From positions 1-64,000 of the forward strand of contig JBOGUF010000055.1 in NCBI GenBank assembly GCA_050696075.1: a DNA stretch of 64,000 nucleotides, read 5' to 3'. The position numbers were made by a program, and so were the translations under genes. Of the stretch, positions 41,662 to 48,698 are shown piece after piece. The stretch is from JBOGUF01 sp050696075 (lineage in GTDB: Bacteria; Chloroflexota; Chloroflexia; Thermomicrobiales; UBA6265). The first letter of the stretch is position 1. The number at the start of each line of letters is the position of its first letter. The notes beneath the pieces are model-generated. The model was not told where the DNA came from, ran no database searches, and saw nothing but the letters and a program-made list of their open reading frames with translations.

Positions 41662-42987
41662 GTGGGTGCTGATGATATGAACGACGGCAGAGCGGCCGAT
41701 TCGGAGCGACCAGAGATGGTCCAACGCATCCGGGAGGCAGTCGACGGAGTGCGCGACGATCTCGTCGCGTTCCTCCAGGAGATCGTCCGCATCCCCAGCG
41801 TGACCGGGAGCGAGGGCGAGGTGCAGGCCGCCGTCGCCGCGCGATTCCGGGGCGCCGGTCTCGACACCGACGTCTGGGAACCCTACCCCGACGAACTCGC
41901 GCCTTACAGCCTCCACGTCGGCAAGTTCGACTCCTTCGCCGGTCGACCCAACGTCGTCGGGCGTTTGGCCGGATCTGGTGGCGGTCGCTCATTGATCCTC
42001 AACGCCCACATCGACACGGTCGATCCTGGCGACGTCACGCGCTGGACCTACGCACCCTATGCCGCTGAGATCGCCAGCGGGCGTCTCTACGGCCGCGGCG
42101 CCTGCGACATGAAGGCCGGACTCGTCTCCAACCTCTTTGCGCTCCTCGCACTGCGTGTCGCCGGCCTCACGCCGCGCGGCGACGTCATTCTGCAAAGCGT
42201 GATCTCGGAAGAAAACGGCGGGGCCGGCACCCTCGCCGCCATCCTGCGCGGCTACCGGGCCGACGGCGCGATCATCACCGAACCGACGGGCCTCTCCATC
42301 GTCCCCGCCCAGGGCGGCTCCCTCGTCTTTCGGCTCCACGTCACCGGCCGGGCGGCGCACGGCGCCGTCCGCGACGAAGGCGTCAGCGCCATTGAGAAAT
42401 TTGCCGATCTGCACCGCGCCCTCCTCGACTTCGAATCCGAACGCAACGCCGCCATCGACCATCCACTCTACGCCGACGTCCGCAACAAGGTCCCGATCAG
42501 TGTCGGCGTCGTCCGCGCCGGGTCTTGGCCGTCCACCGTCCCCGAAGAGCTTGTCGCCGAGGGCCGCGCCGGTCTTGCGCCCGGTGAGGAACTGGCGGCG
42601 TTTCAGCACGCCTTCATCGCCGCGATCGACCAAGCGGCGGCGGCCGACGACTGGCTGAGCCAGCACCCGCCACGCGTCGAGTGGTTCAGCGGCCAGTTTG
42701 CGCCTTCGGAGATCGCTGCCGACGCCCCGCTCGTGCGGACGATGGTCGACGCGACGCGGGCGGTCACCGGGCGGTCCGCGCCCCTGGAAGCCGCAACCTA
42801 CGGCGCCGACATGCGTCATTTCCTCCTCTTTGGCAACACGCCGTGCCTGATGTTTGGCGCGGGCGACGTGCGCGTCGCGCACTTTGTCGACGAATATGTC
42901 GCCATCGACGAGCTGCTCGTTGCCACCATGACACTCGCCGTCGCCGTCGCCGACTGGTGCGGCGCATCTCCCCGGACCGCGATGTAG
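41662..42987 (+). CDS. M20-family peptidase/deacylase (ArgE/DapE type)
   Basis: Zinc-dependent amidohydrolase of 441 residues. Metal-site stretches: ILNAHIDTVDPG, LYGRGACDMKAG, VISEENGGAG with the catalytic Glu, and a dimerisation lid domain after TGRAAHGAV. The final histidine ligand is in VRVAHFVDEYV. It should cleave an N-acyl amino acid or dipeptide, as acetylornithine deacetylase does; the exact substrate is unknown. The GTG start has AAAGGGG about nine bases before it; an ATG five codons later is an alternative. Confidence 0.87.
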   Translation: MGADDMNDGRAADSERPEMVQRIREAVDGVRDDLVAFLQEIVRIPSVTGSEGEVQAAVAARFRGAGLDTDVWEPYPDELAPYSLHVGKFDSFAGRPNVVGRLAGSGGGRSLILNAHIDTVDPGDVTRWTYAPYAAEIASGRLYGRGACDMKAGLVSNLFALLALRVAGLTPRGDVILQSVISEENGGAGTLAAILRGYRADGAIITEPTGLSIVPAQGGSLVFRLHVTGRAAHGAVRDEGVSAIEKFADLHRALLDFESERNAAIDHPLYADVRNKVPISVGVVRAGSWPSTVPEELVAEGRAGLAPGEELAAFQHAFIAAIDQAAAADDWLSQHPPRVEWFSGQFAPSEIAADAPLVRTMVDATRAVTGRSAPLEAATYGADMRHFLLFGNTPCLMFGAGDVRVAHFVDEYVAIDELLVATMTLAVAVADWCGASPRTAM

Positions 42988-43118
42988 CCTTCGTCCAACG
43001 GCATGGCACTCAACGTGCGAGTACGAGCCTAGGGAATCCCATTTCTGAGTCGGCGTGCGCCCGCGTCATCGCTGGGCCAGTGCAGTCAATTGGGAGCACG
43101 GAAGACCGCCGGAAATGA

Positions 43119-43137
43119 TGCACAGTATTCCTGTGCA
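43119..43137. promoter_or_regulatory. 7-5-7 inverted repeat, candidate Crp/Fnr operator
   Basis: TGCACAG, TATTC, CTGTGCA: a perfect inverted repeat just upstream of the -35 of the promoter at 43144. Its symmetry and size suit a Crp/Fnr-type dimer, although it is not the classical E. coli CRP site. Confidence 0.5.
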
Positions 43138-43148
43138 ATTCATTTGCA
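43134..43148. promoter_or_regulatory. second inverted repeat overlapping the -35
   Basis: TGCAA, TTCAT, TTGCA: perfect 5-5-5 repeat that shares bases with the 43119-43137 repeat and covers the -35 element. A candidate repressor or alternative operator site. Confidence 0.4.
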
Positions 43149-43172
43149 ATCTGTCGCGAATCCCTGTATAGT
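43144..43172 (+). promoter_or_regulatory. sigma70-type promoter of the Crp/Fnr gene
   Basis: -35 TTGCAA (43144-43149), 17 bases, -10 TATAGT (43167-43172). It implies a leader of about 100 bases before the ATG at 43279. Confidence 0.65.
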
Positions 43173-43278
43173 CCGCGGGTCGGACGGGACGCGGCCCTCA
43201 GGGTTGCGAACCGCGTCACCCCAAGCGATCGACACCTTGTACGGTCTACATACCGTGCCCGGAGGTGAGGAGGACCAG

Positions 43279-44088
43279 ATGAAATTCGCCCCTCGCGACG
43301 GATCGGCCGCACGCACGTTGGCCTTTACCGCGCCCAATCCGCCCCGGCACAACGGATCGCCGCCGTCTGGTTGGCATACCCCTGCCCCGCCGGCGCCGAT
43401 CCAAACGCAGACCGCTATCGACCGCATTCGTCACCGCCCGCTGGACGGACGGTTCGTACCCTCTCGCCCCACGACCATCACCTACCAGCGTGGACACGAG
43501 ATCTTTACCCCCGGTCACGGCGCGGACCTCGTCTACGTCGTCCGCACTGGCTGCGTTCGGCTCTACAAGGTCTTGCCAGATGGTCGCTCGATCAATCTCG
43601 GGTTGCTCGGCCCGACCACCGTCTTTACCCAGGAGGACGGCGTCGACGGCATAGCTACGGGCTCCATCGCCGAGGCGCTGGTCGAAAGCACCGTCTCTAT
43701 CGTCGAAGTCGATGACCTCTCCGCGTTAGTCGCCGACGCGCCTGAGTTGGCCGGCGCCCTGGTCAGCGGCATGACCCGCCGGCTCACCGAGTTGCAGACG
43801 CTGGTGGAACACCTCCTTGTTCGCGACACCGCCGTCCGCCTCGCCACGACGCTCTTGAACCTCGCCGAACGCTTCGGTCGGCCGACCAGCGACGGCAAAG
43901 TCGCGATTACGCTGCCGCTCACCCATCAAAGTCTCGCCAACATGATCGGCTCCAATCGGGTCACCGTGACCCGCAAGCTGATCGATCTCCAGGATGGCGG
44001 CTATGTCCGCTCCCTCGGTCGCAACGGCATGGCCGTTGATCCGGCGATGCTTCGCCAGTACGCTCATAATGCGAGCGAGATGGGATAA
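43279..44088 (+). CDS. Crp/Fnr-family transcriptional regulator
   Basis: 269-residue regulator. A proline-rich N-terminal stretch (about 1-45) precedes the cyclic-nucleotide-type sensor (YQRGHEIFTPGHGADLVYVVRTGCVRLYKV, about 70-145), a dimerisation helix, and a C-terminal winged helix (LTHQSLANMIGSNRVTVTRKLIDL). There is no Fnr-type cysteine cluster, and the ligand is uncertain. The ATG at 43279 is chosen because GAGGAGG precedes it. Inverted repeats at its promoter suggest autoregulation. An NDUFA9-like gene follows by 36 bases and is probably co-transcribed. Confidence 0.88.
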   Translation: MKFAPRDGSAARTLAFTAPNPPRHNGSPPSGWHTPAPPAPIQTQTAIDRIRHRPLDGRFVPSRPTTITYQRGHEIFTPGHGADLVYVVRTGCVRLYKVLPDGRSINLGLLGPTTVFTQEDGVDGIATGSIAEALVESTVSIVEVDDLSALVADAPELAGALVSGMTRRLTELQTLVEHLLVRDTAVRLATTLLNLAERFGRPTSDGKVAITLPLTHQSLANMIGSNRVTVTRKLIDLQDGGYVRSLGRNGMAVDPAMLRQYAHNASEMG

Positions 44089-44124
44089 CCGCCTGCTGCA
44101 AACGCAAGAGGCGAAGGAGACCTG

Positions 44125-45075
44125 ATGACAGATGGTCAATCCGGACTGAACGTGCATGCCGGCAACGCCGCGACTCCGTCCGGACGTATTTTCATCTCCG
44201 GCGGCACCGGGTTTGTCGGCGGCAATCTGCGTCAGGCACTCGCCGGCAGACCGCTGCGACTGCTCGTCCGCGACCCTGCCGCCTATCACAGCCTCGATTC
44301 ACCGGACCTCGAACTGGCGACGGGCGACGTCACGCGAGCCGAATCGCTTCGGGGCGCACTGGATGGCTGCGACACCGTCATCCACCTCGTGGCCATCATC
44401 GCCGAAAGTGGCGGCGCCACCTTCGACGGTGTCATTCGGCAAGGCACCGAGAACGTACTCGCCGAAGCCAAAGCCGCGGGCGTCCACCGCTTCATCCTCA
44501 TGAGCGCCATGGGCGCGCAAGACAACCCGGCGTTCCCTTACCTGAAGGCGAAATGGGGCGCCGAGCAAGCCGTTAAGGCGGGCGGCATTCCGTGGACGAT
44601 CTTTCGCCCGTCCGTCATCTTTGGACCCGGCGACGGCTTCATCAACGTCCTGGCCGATCTCGTACGCGGCTTTCCGATTATTCCCGTTGTCGGCTCCGGC
44701 AACAGCAAGTTCCAGCCGGTCGCCGTCGGGGAGGTGGCGCGGGCGTTCGTCCGCGCCGTCGATGATCCCGACACCGCCGGAGAGATCTACGAGCTCGGTG
44801 GACCAGAAATTCTCACCTATGAGACGATGCTCGACACTATCGCCGCCAAGCTCGGCAAACGCAAACGAAAAATACACGTCCCCGTCGGCCTGATGAAACC
44901 GGTCGTCGCGCTCTCGAAGCCATTGCCAAAGGCACTAAGACCGCCCGTTACCGAGGAACAGCTCAAGATGCTTGCCCTCGACAACTGCACCGACCACTCG
45001 GCCACCTCCGAGTTGATCGGTCGCCAACCGACCCGGCTGCAAGACGGCATCGACTACATCCTACGTAGGCGTTAG
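44125..45075 (+). CDS. NAD(P)-binding complex I NDUFA9-like / atypical SDR protein
   Basis: Atypical short-chain dehydrogenase of 316 residues. A glycine motif GGTGFVG (26-32), VTRAESLRGALDGCDTVIHLVAI, then FILMSAMGAQ and YLKAKWGAEQAV replace the classical YxxxK, and FRPSVIFGPGDGF is typical of the NDUFA9/CtcA-like group. Members bind NAD(P)H and act in complex I assembly or isoprenoid/quinone metabolism. GAAGGAGACC precedes the ATG. It follows the Crp/Fnr gene and ends in a strong hairpin. Confidence 0.85.
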   Translation: MTDGQSGLNVHAGNAATPSGRIFISGGTGFVGGNLRQALAGRPLRLLVRDPAAYHSLDSPDLELATGDVTRAESLRGALDGCDTVIHLVAIIAESGGATFDGVIRQGTENVLAEAKAAGVHRFILMSAMGAQDNPAFPYLKAKWGAEQAVKAGGIPWTIFRPSVIFGPGDGFINVLADLVRGFPIIPVVGSGNSKFQPVAVGEVARAFVRAVDDPDTAGEIYELGGPEILTYETMLDTIAAKLGKRKRKIHVPVGLMKPVVALSKPLPKALRPPVTEEQLKMLALDNCTDHSATSELIGRQPTRLQDGIDYILRRR

Positions 45076-45111
45076 GCGTTAGGCGGTCATCATTCCCCTA
45101 ACGCCTAACGC
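45069..45111 (+). terminator. 15-base-pair hairpin terminator
   Basis: Perfect 15-base stem GCGTTAGGCGTTAGG/CCTAACGCCTAACGC with a 13-base loop, overlapping the stop codon of the NDUFA9-like gene. Each arm holds the word GCGTTAG twice in tandem. No long T-tract follows, so termination or 3'-end protection is inferred. Confidence 0.6.
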
Positions 45112-45204
45112 TTCGCTTGCGCATCCGCGCGCCCGCTCCTATGATGCCGCGCCCGGACGAAGTGATCCGCGGCACGCCACCTGTGGGAGAGGACCGAACG
45201 CGGC

Positions 45205-46401
45205 ATGGGCGTTTACCAGGAACTCGGTGTGGCGCCGATCATCAACGCCAGCGGCACGTTGACCCGGCTCGGTGGTTCGCGCATGGCCCCCGCCGTCTTG
45301 GCGGCGATGGCGGAGGCGGCTTCCTCCTTCGTTCGCATCGACGAATTGCAGGAACGGGCCGGCGAGGTGATCGCGGAAGTCACCGGCGCGGAGGCGGGTT
45401 ATGTCGTCACCGGCGCCGCCGCGGGTCTCGCCCTCGGCGTTGCCGCCTGCGTCGCCGGCCTCGACGTGGCGAAGATGGATCGACTGCCCGACACCGCCGG
45501 CATGCAGAACGAAGTCGTCGTCCAGCGCGGCCACCGCAACGCCTACGACCACGCCATCCGCATGGTCGGCGTCCACTTCGTCGAGGTCGGCTACCTCGGC
45601 TACCCCGGCGCCGGCGGTACGTTCGATTGGCAACTGGACGAGGTGATCACCGAGCACACCGCCGCCGTTGCCTGCCCCGTCCTCGACACGCCGGGTACAC
45701 TGCCGCTGCCGGTCGTCGCCGAGATCGCCCACGCCAAGGGCGTCCCCGTCGTCGTCGACGCCGCCGCTTCGCTCCCGCCCCGCGCCAACCTGCGTCGCTT
45801 CATCGCCGAGGGCGCCGATCTCGTTTGCTTCTCCGGCGGCAAGGCCATCGGCGGTCCGCAAGCGAGCGGCGTGCTGGCCGGCCGCCGCGACCTGATCGCC
45901 TCCGTCGCCCTCCAGCATCAAGACATGGACGTTCGCGCCGCCACCTGGTCCCAGCGCGCTCGCATTGCGGACGGCACCCTGCGCGGCGTGCCCCAACAAG
46001 GTTTTGGTCGGGCGATGAAGGTCGGCCGTGAGGAAATCGTCGGCCTGATCGTCGCCCTCCGGCACTTCGCCGCCGGCAACGACGACGCCGACCGCGCCCG
46101 CTGGCACGCCATCCTCGACATCGTCCAAGCAGAACTCGGCGATCGTCCTCACGTCTCCATCTGCCGCCTCGCCGGCACGAACCGGATCCTGCCGATGCTC
46201 ACCCTTGAGCTCGACGAGCCCGCGCTCGGTCTCACCGCCTACGACGCGCTCAATCAGCTCCTGGACGGCCGCCCGCCGATTGCCGTCGCCGAAACCCGCG
46301 CCGAATTCGGCGTCATCACCGTCAACCCGCACGGCCTCACCGAGGACGAAGCCACCATCGTCGGCTGTCGCCTCCGCGAGACATTAACCACCACCCGGTA
46401 A
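45205..46401 (+). CDS. SelA-like PLP-dependent enzyme (DgaE/aminotransferase class)
   Basis: Fold-type I PLP enzyme of 398 residues related to selenocysteine synthase SelA and to D-glucosaminate-6-phosphate ammonia-lyase. The Schiff-base lysine is Lys213 in FSGGKAIGGPQ. The opening INASGTLTRLGGSRM and VVDAAASLPP are family features. No other selenocysteine genes are visible, so it is more likely a lyase or racemase acting on amino acids or amino-sugar acids than true SelA. GGGAGAGGA lies upstream of the ATG. The gene stands alone between a terminator and an ABC exporter gene on the other strand. Confidence 0.82.
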   Translation: MGVYQELGVAPIINASGTLTRLGGSRMAPAVLAAMAEAASSFVRIDELQERAGEVIAEVTGAEAGYVVTGAAAGLALGVAACVAGLDVAKMDRLPDTAGMQNEVVVQRGHRNAYDHAIRMVGVHFVEVGYLGYPGAGGTFDWQLDEVITEHTAAVACPVLDTPGTLPLPVVAEIAHAKGVPVVVDAAASLPPRANLRRFIAEGADLVCFSGGKAIGGPQASGVLAGRRDLIASVALQHQDMDVRAATWSQRARIADGTLRGVPQQGFGRAMKVGREEIVGLIVALRHFAAGNDDADRARWHAILDIVQAELGDRPHVSICRLAGTNRILPMLTLELDEPALGLTAYDALNQLLDGRPPIAVAETRAEFGVITVNPHGLTEDEATIVGCRLRETLTTTR

Positions 46402-46437
46402 TCTCTCCGCGGGCAGCAATACCCCGCGCTTAACCGA

Positions 46438-46455
46438 CAAAACCCCTCCGGGGTT
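46438..46455. terminator. small hairpin after the SelA-like gene
   Basis: AACCCC, TCC, GGGGTT: six-base stem preceded by an A-run and followed by TACGAAAA, in the gap between two convergent genes. It would suit termination of the leftward ABC gene transcript better than the rightward one. Confidence 0.4.
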
Positions 46456-46485
46456 ACGAAAACGGGCCCGCCCATCACGATCACA

Positions 46486-46532
46486 GCCCCGGATGGGCTT
46501 CGTACGTTGAGCCCTGGACTTCAGTCCGGGGT
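46486..46532. repeat. REP-like imperfect palindrome
   Basis: Outer arms CCCCGGA (46487-46493) and TCCGGGG (46525-46531), inner imperfect arms GGGCTT and GAGCCC around CGTACG, and a GGACTTCAGTCC palindrome at 46516-46527. It resembles dispersed intergenic palindromes of bacterial genomes. Only this copy is in the window. Confidence 0.5.
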
Positions 46533-46576
46533 ATGAACCGCCATCCGCCTTCCGCCTTACCACCTCGCCGCCCCCG

Positions 46577-48490
46577 TCAGCGATAGCTCGCCGCCTGCAA
46601 CTCAAACAACCCCGCGTACCGCCCGCCGAGCGCCATCAACTCTTCGTGCGTCCCTTGCTCGATCAGCCGTCCTTCCTCCACGACCAGGATGCGGTCGGCC
46701 ATCCGCGCCGTCGAGAAGCGGTGCGAGATGAAGAGCGCCATCTTCCCAGCGGTCAGTTCTTTGATCCGGGCGAACAGATCGTGCTCCGCTTGCGCGTCCA
46801 GCGCCGCCGTCGGTTCGTCCAGGATCAGGATCTGCGCATCCCGCATGAACGCCCGCGCCAGCGCCACCTTCTGCCATTCGCCGCCCGACAGTTGGTGCCC
46901 ACCGTCGAACCACTTGCCAAGCGTCGTCTCGTACCCCTTCGGCAAACCCTCGATCACCGAGTCCGCCCCGCCCCGTTCGGCGGCACGGGCGATCGCGATC
47001 AAATCGTCGACGCGCTCGACGCTGCCAACGCCGATGTTCTCGCCCGCGCTGAGCTGATAGGTCGCGTAGTCCTGGAACATCATCCCGAACTCGCGTCGCA
47101 ACTCGGCTGGGTCGTACTCCCGCACATCCCGGCCGTCGATCAGAATCTGGCCCGCGTCCGGATCATAGAGCCGCCCCAACAACTTGACGATCGTGCTCTT
47201 GCCGGCGCCGTTGCGCCCGACGAGCGCCACCGCTTCACCCGGCGCAATCGTGAAGGAGACGTCGTCGAGCGCCGGTTCCGACCGTCCCAGATACCGAAAC
47301 GTCACGTGCCGAAACTCGATCCCGCGCCGGAACGGTCTCTCAATCGGCGCCGGCTGCTCCGGGGGCGCGATCCGGGGCTCTCGGTCCAGCAACTCGTAGA
47401 GCGTCGAGAGATACAACCCGTGCTCATAAATTCCCTGCACGCCGCCGAGAATGCCCTGGAATGAGGTTTGCACCTGCTGCGCCGCTTGCGTGTAGACCGT
47501 CAGCCCGCCCAGGCTCACCGAGCCGCGCACCGCGAGAATGGCCACGTATAGAAAAGTGCCGGACGACGCCAGGGTCGTCAGCGACCCCCAACCCAAACCG
47601 GCCAAGTAACGCCGCACCAGCAAGCTCTTTGTCTCCTCGTAGTACCCGTCGGCCAATCGCCCGTAGCGGTCGATGAAGTGGTTGCCGAGGGTGTAGAGCT
47701 TGACCTCCTTGTTGAACTCGTCGGTCGTGAGCAATCCGGTCAGGTAGGTCATCAGCCGCCGCACTGGCGATTGCCGGCGCATCTGTTGGAAGCCCCACCA
47801 ACCGTAGCGCGAGCCGGAAATGAATGCCGGAACGGGGGCGACTATGGCGGCGGCGGCGATCCACGGTGACAAACCGACCAAGAGCGCGATCATCGTGGCG
47901 AAGGTCACGGTCGTGCGCGCCAGCGAGAAGACGCTCGAGACCATCATCACCGGCCGGTGCGCCGACTCGTGCTGTGCTTGCTGGAGTTGATCGTAGTAGA
48001 CCGGATTCTCGAAGTCGGCGAGATCGAGCGTGTTGGCATGCCGCATGATCAGAAGTTGAACGTGGATCGCCAAGCGCTCTTGCAGCAATTGCTGGCTGAT
48101 GTTGCCCAATGTCTGCAGCAAACTCCCCGCCAGAAAGAGTCCCAGTTGCACGATTGCCAGCACGACCACGGCTCGAACGTGCTCGTCTCCCCCGCCGTCG
48201 CGAATGCCGTCAGCCACCTCGTCGATCAACTGACCCGCCAGCCAGACTTGCGCCGCCGGGATGATGCTCTGCAGTAGGGTCACGCCGGCCAAGGCGGTGG
48301 TCATCCCGCGACTGGTGGACCACACCAGACCGAAAACGCGCACCAGCGCTCGCCAGGTCTCGCGCACGCCACGAGCGACCCCGTTCAGTCGCGGTCGCCG
48401 GCCATTGCGCTCCAAGCTGTTCGCGGTTTGACCATTTTGTGAACGGTTCCAGCGCGGATATCGTCCATTCTCGCGGCGCGGATCGTGCAT
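46577..48490 (-). CDS. ABC exporter, fused permease and ATPase
   Basis: 637-residue half-transporter of the MsbA/lipid or drug exporter type. A charged N terminus leads to six helices (about 60-340), then the ATPase with Walker A GRNGAGKST, Q-loop, signature LSGGE, Walker B ILILDEP and the H-loop SHRF. It probably works as a homodimer, as no partner gene is adjacent. Substrate unknown. It is alone, facing the SelA-like gene and divergent from the YfhO-like gene. Confidence 0.9.
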   Translation of the reverse strand: MHDPRRENGRYPRWNRSQNGQTANSLERNGRRPRLNGVARGVRETWRALVRVFGLVWSTSRGMTTALAGVTLLQSIIPAAQVWLAGQLIDEVADGIRDGGGDEHVRAVVVLAIVQLGLFLAGSLLQTLGNISQQLLQERLAIHVQLLIMRHANTLDLADFENPVYYDQLQQAQHESAHRPVMMVSSVFSLARTTVTFATMIALLVGLSPWIAAAAIVAPVPAFISGSRYGWWGFQQMRRQSPVRRLMTYLTGLLTTDEFNKEVKLYTLGNHFIDRYGRLADGYYEETKSLLVRRYLAGLGWGSLTTLASSGTFLYVAILAVRGSVSLGGLTVYTQAAQQVQTSFQGILGGVQGIYEHGLYLSTLYELLDREPRIAPPEQPAPIERPFRRGIEFRHVTFRYLGRSEPALDDVSFTIAPGEAVALVGRNGAGKSTIVKLLGRLYDPDAGQILIDGRDVREYDPAELRREFGMMFQDYATYQLSAGENIGVGSVERVDDLIAIARAAERGGADSVIEGLPKGYETTLGKWFDGGHQLSGGEWQKVALARAFMRDAQILILDEPTAALDAQAEHDLFARIKELTAGKMALFISHRFSTARMADRILVVEEGRLIEQGTHEELMALGGRYAGLFELQAASYR

Positions 48491-48698
48491 AGGGCTCCAT
48501 GAGTCTTGCCCCGGCGGTCATGTGCTCGCGCCGTGGCAATTCGAGTGATGGCACGCCCAGGACTGGATCGCTGGACGTACTAGATCACAAATAAACGATT
48601 ACGAGTGATGCGACAACTCACTCTTCGACTAGGCCGGCTTGGCCAGTTGGGCAGGTTGCCGCGCTCGGAGGGGATGCAAACTGATTGGGGAATCGTCG

